Source: Streptomyces ambofaciens ATCC 23877
GTDB lineage: Bacteria > Actinomycetota > Actinomycetes > Streptomycetales > Streptomycetaceae
Length of the DNA stretch: 64,000 nt
NCBI RefSeq assembly: GCF_001267885.1
Contig: NZ_CP012382.1
Location: 4,389,001 to 4,453,000, forward strand
Direction of reading: 5' to 3'
The notes beneath the pieces were generated by a model. The model was not told the origin of the DNA, did no database searches, and saw nothing but the letters and a program-made list of their open reading frames with translations. Positions 7,876 to 16,413 of this stretch are shown piece by piece. The translations under genes were made by a program, and so were the position numbers. Numbering within the stretch: the stretch's first letter is position 1; every line of letters starts with the position of its first letter.

Positions 7876-8004
7876 TTGTTGCATGTAGTTGCATTTTCTT
7901 CGAATTCGTGGGCATACGCGGGAACGACTTCCCTGGGGCAGGCGTCCAAGAGGGCAAGGGCTTTCGGTAAAGCACCCGTCAAAGCTGTAACCGCAGGAAC
8001 ACCG

Positions 8005-8032
8005 CGCGTGCACGTGCATTTGCTCATGCATC
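8005..8032 (+). promoter_or_regulatory. 28-bp element shared with the HATPase/XRE intergenic region (copy 1)
   Basis: Contains GTGCACGTGCAT. Compared on opposite strands it matches 24 of 28 bases of the element at 9111-9138. It lies 84 bp upstream of the DUF397 gene. Read in frame on the plus strand it would encode VHVHLLMH, close to VHVHLPLH encoded by copy 2, so it may be an operator or the remnant of a peptide gene. The rest of 7876-8115 shows no other gene. Confidence 0.55.
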
Positions 8033-8115
8033 GGCACGTGAACGGGGTTATGATCCGGATCAGTTACCACTGCATCAATGGCCACATCAGCCAGTGCACC
8101 ACCGGGGAGCGACCT

Positions 8116-8385
8116 GTGGACCACGACGTGTACGACGTTGACGACGCGTCCGGCGTGTACAACGGCATGGCCGCCACGCTGCTGCACGACGTGGCCTGGC
8201 AGAAGAGTCGCCACAGCAACTCGCAGGGCTCCTGTGTGGAGTTCGCGCGGCTGCCCGACGGTGGCGTGGCCATGCGCAACTCCCGCTTCCCCGACGGGCC
8301 CGCGCTGGTCTACACGCGTGCCGAGATCGAGGCCATGCTGCTGGGCGTCAAGGACGGCGAGTTCGACCACCTGGTCGCGAGCTGA
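8116..8385 (+). CDS. DUF397 family regulatory protein
   Basis: 89 residues: MDHDVYDVDDASGVYNGMAA, then WQKSRHSNSQGSCVEFARLPDG and a stretch containing ALVYTRAEIEAML. This is the DUF397 fold typical of small Streptomyces developmental regulators found with XRE/DUF5753 and HATPase partners (WhiJ/AbaA-like clusters). GTG 8116 has GGGGAG 6 nt upstream. The frame stays open upstream to 7873, so a longer form is possible but less likely. It likely binds the neighbouring XRE protein; inferred from family. Confidence 0.88.
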   Translation: MDHDVYDVDDASGVYNGMAATLLHDVAWQKSRHSNSQGSCVEFARLPDGGVAMRNSRFPDGPALVYTRAEIEAMLLGVKDGEFDHLVAS

Positions 8386-8510
8386 CCCGCGCGCGACCGA
8401 CTCCGGGCACCGACCCGGCAGGCGCGGCACCGGCCCACGCGAACGCGCGACCCACCCCCGCGGAACCGACGCGCGTAGAACCGCGGCACGTCAAGGCGTA
8501 GCGGAACGCG

Positions 8511-9032
8511 TCACTCGTAGCACCGGGCCGTGCGGTCGCCGGGGTGCCGGAGCCGGAACAGGGCCCATACGACCTTGCCGTTGAGCGTCCCGGCGAGCGG
8601 GTGCCAGCCCCAGCTGTCGCTGAAGGAGTCGACGAGGAACAGGCCGCGGCCCGACTCCGCCGAGAAGTCGTCCGTCGCGCGGGCCACCGGGCTGTCGTGA
8701 CTGGGGTCCCGCACCGCGCACACGAGCCGGTCGGACCAGCGCATCAGGTGCAGCCGGACGGGGCCGTGCCGCTCCCCGTGCCGCGGGGTGTCGGCCGGCA
8801 GCGCATGCCGCAGGGCGTTGGTGACGAGTTCGGAGACCACCAGGCAGACGTCGTCGAAGCGGTCGCCCGTGTCCCAGCCGTCGAGCGTCTTGCGGGTGAA
8901 TCTCCGTGCCTCGCCCACCGCTTCGTAGCGGGGCGGCAGAGCGCAGGAGGCGGCGTTGGAGACGGCTGCGGGGTCGAGTGGCGGAAGGCCCTGCCGTAAC
9001 GGCTCGAGCATGGTCGATCCATTCGTCCCCAT
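8511..9032 (-). CDS. HATPase_c regulatory protein (anti-sigma/RsbW-like fold)
   Basis: 173 residues with a GHKL ATPase fold: N box ELVTNALRHA, a weak G1 (VRDPSHDSP) and G2 ESGRGLFLVDSFSDSWGW. No transmembrane or sensor domain, so it resembles the single-domain RsbW/SpoIIAB-like proteins of Streptomyces that accompany XRE/DUF397 genes. ATG 9032 is preferred (GGAG 8 nt upstream) over GTG 9041, whose Shine-Dalgarno would be too close. It follows a 42-codon His-rich peptide gene by 25 bp on the same strand, so the two probably form an operon. Confidence 0.87.
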   Translation of the reverse strand: MGTNGSTMLEPLRQGLPPLDPAAVSNAASCALPPRYEAVGEARRFTRKTLDGWDTGDRFDDVCLVVSELVTNALRHALPADTPRHGERHGPVRLHLMRWSDRLVCAVRDPSHDSPVARATDDFSAESGRGLFLVDSFSDSWGWHPLAGTLNGKVVWALFRLRHPGDRTARCYE

Positions 9033-9057
9033 GCGAGGCACTCCCGGGAGTTCGCGG

Positions 9058-9186
9058 TCATAGCGATGCGGCGCGGTGGTGCGGGACCATGGTTTCGGAT
9101 GCGTACCGCAGATGCAAGGGCAGATGCACGTGCACGTGACCGAAATGGACCTGCCCGTACCGCTTGTTGGTCAAATTTTCCGTCAT
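9058..9186 (-). CDS. small His-rich peptide upstream of the HATPase gene
   Basis: 42 residues starting MTENLTNKRYGQVHFGHVHV and containing HLPLHLRYASE. An excellent Shine-Dalgarno (GAGGAGG, 5 nt spacing) precedes ATG 9186, which is the main reason to accept it. It is rich in His (8 of 42), could bind metal, and has no recognised family. It precedes the HATPase gene by 25 bp. Part of its coding sequence is the 28-bp element shared with the DUF397 upstream region. Confidence 0.6.
   Translation of the reverse strand: MTENLTNKRYGQVHFGHVHVHLPLHLRYASETMVPHHRAASL
9111..9138 (-). promoter_or_regulatory. 28-bp element shared with the DUF397 upstream region (copy 2)
   Basis: GATGCAAGGGCAGATGCACG followed by TGCACGTG; 24 of 28 bases match the reverse complement of 8005-8032. 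It lies inside the 42-residue peptide gene and about 215 bp upstream of the divergent XRE gene. Confidence 0.55.
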
Positions 9187-9352
9187 CTTCGCCTCCTCTT
9201 CACCGCGGTCGGTGTCCACTTTCGGTCCCCTCCCGGCATGATCCTGCGTTTTTCGTTCGGCTGGATTCCGTTTCCGTAACCGGGCGAGTACTGCTCGAAG
9301 TGTTTTAGTGGCAGACTTCGGCCCCTGAAGACGGTTGGGGAGGCTGGCGAAC

Positions 9353-10213
9353 GTGAGCGCGGGAGAGCCCGGATCGGTGGTGCGGCGCATGCTGCTCGGA
9401 TCACAACTCAGGCGACTGCGTGAGACGCGGGGGATCACGCGAGAGGCGGCGGGCTACTCGATCCGCGCCTCGGAGTCGAAGATCAGCCGGATGGAGCTGG
9501 GCCGGGTGAGCTTCAAGACGAGAGACGTCGAGGACCTGCTGACGCTGTACGGCATCACGGACGAGCACGAGCGCGCCTCCCTGCTCTCCCTGGCCAAGGA
9601 GGCCAACGTCGCGGGGTGGTGGCACAGCTACTCCGACGTACTGCCCAGCTGGTTCCCCACCTACGTCGGCCTGGAGGGCGCCGCCTCGCTGATCCGGGTC
9701 TACGAGGTGCAGTTCGTGCACGGGCTGCTGCAGACCGAGGAGTACGCCCGCGCGGTCGTCCGGCGCGGCATGAAGGGCGCGAGCGAGGCGGACGTCGAGC
9801 GGCGGGTCGCGCTGCGCCTGGAACGGCAGAAGCACCTCGTCTCCGAGAGTGCCCCCGAGTTCCACATCGTCCTCGACGAGGCCGCGCTGCGCCGTCCCTA
9901 CGGTGGCCGCGGGGTGATGCGCGGGCAGCTCCAGCACCTGATCGAGGTGTCCGAACGCCCCCATGTGCGGCTGCAGGTGATGCCGTTCGGCTTCGGCGGC
10001 CACTCCGGCGAGAGTGGCGCGTTCACGATCCTCAGCTTCCCCGAGTCCGACCTCTCGGACGTCGTCTACCTGGAGCAGCTCACCAGCGCGCTGTACCTCG
10101 ACAAGCGCGAGGACGTCACCCAGTACGAGACGGCGCTGAAGGAGCTCCAGCAGGACAGCCCGGGACCCGACGAGAGCCGCGACCTTCTCCGGGGACTCCT
10201 TCAGCTCATCTGA
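9353..10213 (+). CDS. XRE family transcriptional regulator with DUF5753
   Basis: 286 residues. An HTH_31 domain covers residues about 18-75 (LGSQLRRLRETRGITREAAG, SESKISRMELGR), followed by the DUF5753 ligand/partner domain (WFPTYVGLEGAASLIRVYEV, GLLQTEEYARAV, PHVRLQVMPFGFGGHSG). This is the usual DNA-binding member of the XRE-DUF397-HATPase regulatory modules of Streptomyces. GTG 9353 with GGGGAGG 9 nt upstream was preferred over TTG 9335. Upstream is a CGAAGT-N13-ACTTCG inverted repeat (9296-9320) that may be its own operator. Confidence 0.9.
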   Translation: MSAGEPGSVVRRMLLGSQLRRLRETRGITREAAGYSIRASESKISRMELGRVSFKTRDVEDLLTLYGITDEHERASLLSLAKEANVAGWWHSYSDVLPSWFPTYVGLEGAASLIRVYEVQFVHGLLQTEEYARAVVRRGMKGASEADVERRVALRLERQKHLVSESAPEFHIVLDEAALRRPYGGRGVMRGQLQHLIEVSERPHVRLQVMPFGFGGHSGESGAFTILSFPESDLSDVVYLEQLTSALYLDKREDVTQYETALKELQQDSPGPDESRDLLRGLLQLI

Positions 10214-10319
10214 ACAACTCCCGTGAAACACAAGTACGATGACGCGCAATCAGGGGCGGTCGGCCCCCGGTGGTTGCGAGGCCGCGGAGGCCGCGGCAGC
10301 TAGGGGATTGAGGGATCAC

Positions 10320-11780
10320 ATGTCGTCGTACTTCACCGACCTCGCCCAGCAGTACATCGACGGCGAGTGGCGCCCGGGCACCGGCTCCTGGGACATCATC
10401 GACTTCAACCCGTACGACAACGAGAAGCTGGCCTCGATCACCATAGCCACGGTCGACGAGGTCGACACGGCGTACCGGGCGGCCGAGCGGGCGCAGAAGC
10501 AGTGGGCGGCGACGAACCCGTACGCGCGCCGCGCGGTGTTCGAGAAGGTGCTGCGGCTCGTCGAGGACCGCGAGGCGGAGATCAGCGAGGCGATCATCGC
10601 CGAACTGGGCGGCACGCGCCTGAAGGCCGCCTTCGAGCTGCACCTCGCCAAGGAGTTCCTGCGCGAGGCGGTCCACCTGGCGCTGCGCCCCGAGGGCCGG
10701 ATCATCCCCTCGCCGGTCGACGGCAAGGAGAACCGCGTCTACCGGGTGCCGGTCGGCGTGGTGGGCGTCATCAGCCCCTTCAACTTCCCCTTCCTCCTTT
10801 CCCTGAAGTCGGTCGCGCCGGCCCTCGCCCTCGGCAACGGCGTCGTCCTCAAGCCGCACCAGAACACGCCGATCGTCGGCGGCACGCTGGTGGGCAAGCT
10901 CTTCGAGGAGGCCGGTCTGCCGGGCGGGCTGCTCAACGTCGTGGTCACCGACATCGCGGAGATCGGCGACGCCTTCCTGGAGCACCCGGTCCCGAAGGTG
11001 ATCTCCTTCACCGGCTCCGACAAGGTCGGCCGCCACGTCGCCACCGTCTGCGCCGCGCACTTCAAGCGCTCCATCCTCGAACTCGGCGGCAACAGCGCCC
11101 TCGTCGTCCTCGACGACGCCGACCTCGACTACGCCGTCGACGCCGCCGTCTTCAGCCGCTACGTCCACCAGGGCCAGGTCTGCATGGCCGCGAACCGCGT
11201 CCTGGTCGACCGGTCGGTGGCCGAGGAGTTCACCGAGAAGTTCGTCGCCAAGGTCAGGACCCTCAAGGCCGGCGACCCGCGCGACCCGTCGACCGTCATC
11301 GGGCCCCTGATCAACTCCTCGCAGGCGGACGCCGTCACGGGTGTCGTCGAGCAGGCCCTCGCCGAGGGCGCCACCGCCCTGGTGCGCGGCACCGTCACGG
11401 ACAACCTCGTCACACCGTCGGTCCTCACCGACGTGCCCGCCGACTCGGCGCTCCTGCGGCAGGAGGTCTTCGGCCCGGTCGCCTTCCTCGTCACGTTCGA
11501 CGGCGAGGAGGAGGCGGTCCGCCTCGTCAACGACACCCCGTACGGCCTGAGCGGCGCCGTGCACACCGGTGACATCGAGCGCGGCGTCGAGTTCGCCAGG
11601 CGCATCGACACCGGCATGTTCCACGTGAACGACGGGACCGTGCACGACGAGCCGATCGTGCCCTTCGGCGGGGAGAAGCACTCCGGCATCGGCCGCCTGA
11701 ACGGCGACACCATGCTGGACGCCTTCACCACCCAGAAGTGGATCTCGGTGCAGCACGGGCGGAGCGGCTTCCCGTTCTAG
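10320..11780 (+). CDS. aldehyde dehydrogenase (NAD(P)-dependent, benzaldehyde-dehydrogenase-like)
   Basis: 486 residues, full length for the ALDH superfamily. Catalytic Cys288 in GQVCMAANR and general base Glu254 in LELGGNSALVV are present, as are the FNFPFLLSLKS and FTGSDKVGRHVA cofactor-binding stretches and the EVFGPVAFLV motif. It oxidises an aldehyde to the acid; the closest relatives I recall are annotated benzaldehyde dehydrogenases, but substrate is not set by sequence. ATG 10320 has GAGGG 5 nt upstream. It is a single gene followed by a terminator. Confidence 0.9.
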   Translation: MSSYFTDLAQQYIDGEWRPGTGSWDIIDFNPYDNEKLASITIATVDEVDTAYRAAERAQKQWAATNPYARRAVFEKVLRLVEDREAEISEAIIAELGGTRLKAAFELHLAKEFLREAVHLALRPEGRIIPSPVDGKENRVYRVPVGVVGVISPFNFPFLLSLKSVAPALALGNGVVLKPHQNTPIVGGTLVGKLFEEAGLPGGLLNVVVTDIAEIGDAFLEHPVPKVISFTGSDKVGRHVATVCAAHFKRSILELGGNSALVVLDDADLDYAVDAAVFSRYVHQGQVCMAANRVLVDRSVAEEFTEKFVAKVRTLKAGDPRDPSTVIGPLINSSQADAVTGVVEQALAEGATALVRGTVTDNLVTPSVLTDVPADSALLRQEVFGPVAFLVTFDGEEEAVRLVNDTPYGLSGAVHTGDIERGVEFARRIDTGMFHVNDGTVHDEPIVPFGGEKHSGIGRLNGDTMLDAFTTQKWISVQHGRSGFPF

Positions 11781-11796
11781 TTCCCGCTCCCGTGCC

Positions 11797-11831
11797 GGGC
11801 CCTTGCGGACAGACGCTGACCGCAAGGGCCC
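11797..11831 (+). terminator. terminator after the aldehyde dehydrogenase gene
   Basis: Perfect 12-bp stem GGGCCCTTGCGG / CCGCAAGGGCCC with an 11-nt loop, followed by GTAGCTTTC. Confidence 0.8.
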
Positions 11832-11885
11832 GTAGCTTTCTCGGTGTCGGGGGGAAGTCCCCCGTCCGACGAAAGGCGGCCGGTC

Positions 11886-12431
11886 ATGGTCACTCACGTG
11901 CGACCCGAAGCGCAGGGCGACGAGCGCGGAGCGCTGCTCTCCTTCCTGGCGGAGCAGCGCGGCGGCATCCGCCGGTCGGTGCTGGGGCTGACCGACGAGC
12001 AGGCGTCGTCCCGGCCGAGCGCCAGTGAACTGTCCCTGGCCGGGCTGATCAAGCACGTCACCGAGGTCGAGCAGGGGTGGGTCGCCCGCGCCCGGCAGGT
12101 GCCGCCGGCCGTCGAGCGGGACGAGTCGAACTGGCACGAGTGCTTCGTCCTGGTGGGGGACGAGACGGTCGCCTCGCAGCTGGCGTACTGGGAGAGGGTC
12201 GCCGCCGAGACGGAGGCCTTCGTCCGGGAGGTGCCCAGCCTCGACGACACCTTCCCGCTGCCCAAGGCCCCCTGGTTCCCGCCGGACGAGCGCGTCTCCA
12301 TGCGGTGGCTGTGTCTGACGCTGATCCGCGAGACGGCCCGGCACGCGGGCCACGCCGACATCGTCCGCGAGTCGCTGGACGGCGCCTCGGCCTGGGACCT
12401 GGTGGCCAGGGAGCAGGACGCGCCCGCCTAA
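11886..12431 (+). CDS. DinB/DUF664 family protein
   Basis: 181 residues of the four-helix DinB superfamily (DUF664 branch). Metal-ligand histidines expected in the family are visible: H in LIKHVTEVEQGWV, and the pair in ETARHAGHADIVRE. Members are metal-dependent thiol transferase or hydrolase-like proteins, some using mycothiol or bacillithiol; the specific reaction is unknown. ATG 11886 preceded by GAAAGGCGGCCGGTC. Next gene (PadR) starts 10 bp after its stop. Confidence 0.85.
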   Translation: MVTHVRPEAQGDERGALLSFLAEQRGGIRRSVLGLTDEQASSRPSASELSLAGLIKHVTEVEQGWVARARQVPPAVERDESNWHECFVLVGDETVASQLAYWERVAAETEAFVREVPSLDDTFPLPKAPWFPPDERVSMRWLCLTLIRETARHAGHADIVRESLDGASAWDLVAREQDAPA

Positions 12432-12441
12432 CCTGGACCGT

Positions 12442-13083
12442 ATGTCAGTGATCCGTCTCCTGGTGCTCGGCGCGGTCCGCCAGCACGGGCGGGCCCACGG
12501 CTACCAGGTCCGCAACGACCTGGAGTTCTGGGGCGCGCACGAGTGGTCCAACGCCAAGCCCGGCTCGATCTACCACGCGCTGAAGCAGATGGCCAAGCAG
12601 GGCCTGCTGCACGCGCACGAGATCGCCCCGTCGACCGCCGGCGGGCCGCCCCGCACGGAGTACGAGATCACGGAGAAGGGCACCGAGGAGTTCTTCGGCC
12701 TGCTACGCGCGTCCCTCACCGCCTACGACCAGAAGCCGGACGTGCTCGCCGCCGGGCTCGGCCTGATGGTGGACCTGGCGCGCGAGGAGGTGCTGACGCT
12801 GCTGGAGGAACGGGTCCAGGCGATCCAGAAGTGGCGCAGGGCCGTCACCGAGTACTACACCCCGGAGGACGGCCCCGGGCAGCTCGGCCACATCGGCGAG
12901 ATCATGAACCTGTGGGTGCACTCCGCCGACACGGGCGCCGAGTGGACCCGCGCGCTCATCGAGCGCATCCGAGGCGGGGCGTACACGTTCGCCGGTGAGG
13001 GCGAGCCGTTCGTCGGCGTCCTCGGCGAGGGCGAGGAGAACCCGTTCGCGACGCCGGAACCGCATCCGGGGGACCGCGACTAA
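12442..13083 (+). CDS. PadR family transcriptional repressor
   Basis: 213 residues. Winged helix at residues 1-85 (LLVLGAVRQHGRAHGYQVRN; KPGSIYHALKQMAKQGLL; TEYEITEKGTEEF), then a C-terminal coiled-coil dimerisation region of the Vir_act_alpha type (LLEERVQAIQKWRRAVTEYY). It directly precedes a drug-type ABC exporter; PadR repressors commonly control such exporters. Two identical TCAAGTTTGACTAA sites follow its stop, in the promoter of the exporter, and are the likely operators. Confidence 0.9.
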   Translation: MSVIRLLVLGAVRQHGRAHGYQVRNDLEFWGAHEWSNAKPGSIYHALKQMAKQGLLHAHEIAPSTAGGPPRTEYEITEKGTEEFFGLLRASLTAYDQKPDVLAAGLGLMVDLAREEVLTLLEERVQAIQKWRRAVTEYYTPEDGPGQLGHIGEIMNLWVHSADTGAEWTRALIERIRGGAYTFAGEGEPFVGVLGEGEENPFATPEPHPGDRD

Positions 13084-13146
13084 TCAAGTTTGACTAAGCC
13101 GGGAGGCGGGCATACGCTCCGCGGGTCAGTAGTCAAGTTTGACTAA
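13084..13146 (+). promoter_or_regulatory. promoter of the ABC exporter with two identical putative PadR operators
   Basis: TCAAGTTTGACTAA occurs at 13084-13097 and 13133-13146 (49 bp apart); each is near-palindromic (TCAA-N2-TTGA). TTGACT in the first copy (13090-13095) and TACGCT (13113-13118) are 17 bp apart and form a good promoter, so copy 1 covers the -35 box and copy 2 lies downstream of the expected start point. Confidence 0.7.
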
Positions 13147-13159
13147 ACGAGGAGTGCCA

Positions 13160-14101
13160 GTGACCGACGCGGCGATCATCGTCGAAGGGGCACGCAAGAA
13201 GTACGGCGGCAAGCACGCGCTGGACGGGCTCGACCTGACGGTCGCCCGCGGCACGGTGCACGGGGTGCTGGGTCCCAACGGCGCGGGCAAGACGACGCTG
13301 GTCCGGATCCTCGCCACCCTGCTGCGCCCCGACGCCGGCCGGGTCGAGGTGGCCGGGCACGACGTGGTCGGCGACGCGTACGCCGTACGGCTGCGCATCG
13401 GCCTGCTGGGGCAGCACGCGGCGCTGGACGAGGAGCTGGGTGGCCGGCAGAACCTGGAGATGTTCGGCCGCCTCCACCACCTGGGCGCCCGGCGGGCCCG
13501 CGCGCGGGCCGACGAACTGCTCGCCCGCTTCGACCTCGCCGACACCGGACGCAAGCCGGTCAGCGCCTACAGCGGCGGCATGCGGCGCCGCCTGGACCTC
13601 GCCGCCTCCCTGATCACCGAACCGCAGGTGCTCTTCCTGGACGAGCCGACCACGGGCCTCGACCCGCGCGGCCGCGCCGAGGTGTGGGCCTCGGTCCGCT
13701 CCCTGGTCGTCGGCGGTACGACGGTCCTGCTCACCACCCAGTACCTGGAGGAGGCCGACCAGCTCGCCGACCGCGTCTCGGTCGTCGACGCCGGCCGGGT
13801 CGTCGCCGACGGCACGGCGGACGAACTGAAGGCGGCCATCGGCGGCGACCGCGTCGACGTGGTCCTGCGCGACGCCGGACAACTGGGCGCCGCGGTCGCC
13901 CTGCTGCCGCTCACCGGCGTCCGCGTCGACACCGACCGCCGGCTGGTCAGCGCCCCGGTCACCGACCGCATGGCGGCGCTCTCCGGCGTCGTACGGGCAC
14001 TGGAGGAGGCCGGCATCGAGGCGGAGGACGTCGTCCTGCGCCGCCCGACCCTGGACGAGGTGTTCCTGCACCTCACCGATCGCCCGAAGGAGACCGCGTG
14101 A
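13160..14101 (+). CDS. ABC transporter ATP-binding protein (DrrA-like)
   Basis: 313 residues. Walker [10 protein letters not shown] (about residue 38), signature [15 protein letters not shown], Walker [14 protein letters not shown], then H-loop region and a C-terminal DUF4162-type domain ([20 protein letters not shown] ... [11 protein letters not shown]), the DrrA daunorubicin-resistance layout. GTG 13160 has GAGGAG 5 nt upstream. Its stop overlaps the permease start (GTGA). Together with the next gene it forms a two-component exporter, probably for a drug-like compound and induced through PadR. Confidence 0.92.
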   Translation: MTDAAIIVEGARKKYGGKHALDGLDLTVARGTVHGVLGPNGAGKTTLVRILATLLRPDAGRVEVAGHDVVGDAYAVRLRIGLLGQHAALDEELGGRQNLEMFGRLHHLGARRARARADELLARFDLADTGRKPVSAYSGGMRRRLDLAASLITEPQVLFLDEPTTGLDPRGRAEVWASVRSLVVGGTTVLLTTQYLEEADQLADRVSVVDAGRVVADGTADELKAAIGGDRVDVVLRDAGQLGAAVALLPLTGVRVDTDRRLVSAPVTDRMAALSGVVRALEEAGIEAEDVVLRRPTLDEVFLHLTDRPKETA

Positions 14102-14880
14102 GCACGGGCACCGTGACACCCGCGACGTACGCCCTGACCGATTCCTGGACCATGACCCGGCGCGAGCTGGCCCGCTGGGCGCGGCAGCCCGTCGCGGTCG
14201 CCGTCAACCTGGTCTTCCCGGTCATGCTGCTGCTGATGTTCGGCTACCTCGTCGGCGGCGGCCGCGGGGTGAGCGGCGACTACCTCGACTACCTGGTCCC
14301 CGGGATGCTGGCGCTCACCATGGCCTTCGGCCTGGAGGGCACGATGATCGCCGTCACCCAGGACCTCAACAAGGGCGTCGTCGACCGCTTCCGCTCCCTG
14401 CCCATGACCAACGGCGCCGTGCTGGTGGGCCGGTCGGCCGCCGACATGCTCCAGTCGACGCTCGGGCTCACCGTGCTCGTCGCGGTCGGCCACGCGCTCG
14501 GCTGGCGGACCCACGGCGGCCCCGCCGCCTTCCTGGGCGCCGTCGGCCTGCTTCTCCTCTTCCGGTTCGCGATGCTCTGGATCGGCATCTTCCTGGCCCT
14601 GGTGGCCGGGAAGCCGGAGCTGGTCCAGGCGGTCCAGATCCTGGTCTGGCCGGTCGGCTTCCTCTCCAACGCCTTCGCCTCCCCGGACTCCATGCCGGGC
14701 TGGCTGGGCACGGTCGTCCAGTGGAACCCGATGTCCCAGACCGCTACGGCCGTACGCGACCTGTTCGGCGGTCCCGGCGGGGAGGCGGGCCACGTGTGGG
14801 CGGCTCTCGCCTGGCCGCTGGCCCTGCTCGCCGTGTTCTTCCCGCTGGCGGTGCGAAGGTTCGCCCGGCTCAGCCGCTAG
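14098..14880 (+). CDS. ABC-2 type transporter permease (DrrB-like)
   Basis: 260 residues with six predicted membrane segments (for example [52 protein letters not shown]) and the ABC-2 signature around [28 protein letters not shown] 14098 overlaps the ATPase stop. It is the membrane half of the exporter. Its stop lies 6 bp from the stop of the convergent glutamate decarboxylase gene, with no obvious terminator between. Confidence 0.92.
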   Translation: MSTGTVTPATYALTDSWTMTRRELARWARQPVAVAVNLVFPVMLLLMFGYLVGGGRGVSGDYLDYLVPGMLALTMAFGLEGTMIAVTQDLNKGVVDRFRSLPMTNGAVLVGRSAADMLQSTLGLTVLVAVGHALGWRTHGGPAAFLGAVGLLLLFRFAMLWIGIFLALVAGKPELVQAVQILVWPVGFLSNAFASPDSMPGWLGTVVQWNPMSQTATAVRDLFGGPGGEAGHVWAALAWPLALLAVFFPLAVRRFARLSR

Positions 14881-14886
14881 ACGGGC

Positions 14887-16314
14887 CTAGTGGTGGAACC
14901 CGGTCGCCGCCCCCTTGTCCCGGGTCAGCGGGTGCGGCTGCCGCCGCAGCTCCGGCAGCAGCCGCTCCAGCTCCTCCACCAGCAGGTCGGCCATGTCGGC
15001 CGAGAAGCCGTTGCGGCACACCACGCGCAGCACGGACAGGTCCTCGCGGTGCGGCGGGAAGGTGTACGCGGGCACCAGCCAGCCGCCTTCCCGCAGCCGC
15101 CGCGAGACGTCGAACACGTCGTACGCCGTCACGTCGTCGGCCGTCGTGAAGGCGAACACCGGCAGCTCGTCGCCGCGCGTCAGCAGCCGGAAGTCGCCGA
15201 GCGCCTCCACCCGCTCGGCGAGCCCCCGTGCGATGTCCCGCGAGGCCTGCTGCACCGCGCGGTAGCCCTCCCGGCCCAGCCGCAGGAACGTGTAGTACTG
15301 CGCGACCACCTGGGCGCCGGGCCGGGAGAAGTTCAACGCGAAGGTCGGCATGTCGCCGCCCAGGTAGTTGACCCGGAAGACCAGCTCCTCGGGCAGCGCC
15401 TCCGCGTCCCGCCACAGCGCCCAGCCGACTCCGGGGTAGACCAGCCCGTACTTGTGCCCCGAGGTGTTGATCGAGGCGACCCGCGGCAGCCGGAAGTCCC
15501 ACACCAGGTCCTCGTCGAGGAAGGGCGCGACCATGGCGCCGGAGGCCCCGTCGACGTGCACCGGGACGTCGAGTCCGGTGCGTTCCTGGAGGGCGTCCAG
15601 GGCCGCGCACAGATCGGCGACCGGTTCGTAGGACCCGTCGAAGGTGGAGCCGAGGATGCCGACGACCCCGATGGTGTTCTCGTCGCAGAGCTCGGCGGCG
15701 GCCTGGGGGTCCAGGTGGTAGCGGTCGCCCTCCATGGGGACCTGCCGGGCCTCGACCTCCCAGAAGGTGCAGAACTTCTCCCAGCAGACCTGGACGTTCA
15801 CGCCCATGACCAGGTTGGGCCGCACGTCCTTGGCCGGATACCGGTCGGCGTTGCGCAGCGCCCACCGCCGTTTCAGCGCCATCCCGGCCAGCATGCAGGC
15901 CTCGCTCGACCCGGTCGTCGAGCAGCCCACCACCGCCGAAGGGTCGGGCGCGTGCCACAGGTCGGCGAGCATCGTCACGCAGCGCCGCTCCAGCTCGGCG
16001 GTGCGCGGGTACTCGTCCTTGTCGATCATGTTCTTGTCCCGGCACTCGCCCATCAGCACCCCGGCCTGCGGCTCCATCCAGGTGGTGACGAAGGTGGCCA
16101 GGTTGAGGCGGGCGTTGCCGTCCAGCATCAGCTCGTCGTGGACCAGCCGGTACGCCGTCTCCGGGGGCAGCGGGGAGTCGGGCAGCCGGTGGGCCGGCGG
16201 TGCCTCGGTCATCCCGCCGAGCGGGTTGGTCGCGCCGTGGAACGGGTTGACGGCGAGCCGACGCCGGTCACGGTCGTCGTCGTGGGACGTGGGGGGAGCC
16301 TGGTGCAGGGGCAT
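14887..16314 (-). CDS. gad: glutamate decarboxylase (PLP-dependent)
   Basis: 475 residues, the normal length of GadB-type enzymes. PLP lysine K288 lies in SINTSGHKYG; VHVDGASGAMVAPF gives the PLP-ring Asp; NARLNLATFVTTWMEPQ and RDKNMIDKDEYP are diagnostic. It converts glutamate to GABA and CO2. No antiporter gene is adjacent, so a role in acid resistance is unsure; GABA supply or glutamate catabolism is also possible. ATG 16314 is the last of several in-frame starts and excludes an Arg/Gly/Pro-rich extension. It is divergent from tipA, whose promoter lies 43 bp away. Confidence 0.92.
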   Translation of the reverse strand: MPLHQAPPTSHDDDRDRRRLAVNPFHGATNPLGGMTEAPPAHRLPDSPLPPETAYRLVHDELMLDGNARLNLATFVTTWMEPQAGVLMGECRDKNMIDKDEYPRTAELERRCVTMLADLWHAPDPSAVVGCSTTGSSEACMLAGMALKRRWALRNADRYPAKDVRPNLVMGVNVQVCWEKFCTFWEVEARQVPMEGDRYHLDPQAAAELCDENTIGVVGILGSTFDGSYEPVADLCAALDALQERTGLDVPVHVDGASGAMVAPFLDEDLVWDFRLPRVASINTSGHKYGLVYPGVGWALWRDAEALPEELVFRVNYLGGDMPTFALNFSRPGAQVVAQYYTFLRLGREGYRAVQQASRDIARGLAERVEALGDFRLLTRGDELPVFAFTTADDVTAYDVFDVSRRLREGGWLVPAYTFPPHREDLSVLRVVCRNGFSADMADLLVEELERLLPELRRQPHPLTRDKGAATGFHH

Positions 16315-16356
16315 GCCATCGACGGTAGGTCCGGGTCCCGGGCCCCGCATGCGGGC

Positions 16357-16387
16357 TTGCACCTCACGTCACGTGAGGAGGCAGCGT
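16357..16387 (+). promoter_or_regulatory. tipA promoter with TipAL operator
   Basis: TTGCAC (16357-16362) and CAGCGT (16382-16387) are 19 bp apart, the stretched spacer typical of MerR-type promoters. The spacer holds a perfect inverted repeat CCTCACGT-C-ACGTGAGG (16362-16378). This matches the published thiostrepton-inducible ptipA as I remember it. TipAL bound to a thiopeptide is expected to realign this spacer and activate transcription. Confidence 0.9.
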
Positions 16388-16413
16388 GGAGGACGTCGGA
16401 GAAAGGAGCGGAA

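Noticed and set aside
10206..12353. 715-codon minus-strand frame over the aldehyde dehydrogenase and DinB genes
   Set aside because: Antisense shadow; product lacks domains while the sense frames have complete catalytic motifs.
14890..16413. Very long N-terminal extension of tipA in frame
   Set aside because: Known TipAL begins at GTG 16414 after its promoter; the extension is antisense to glutamate decarboxylase.
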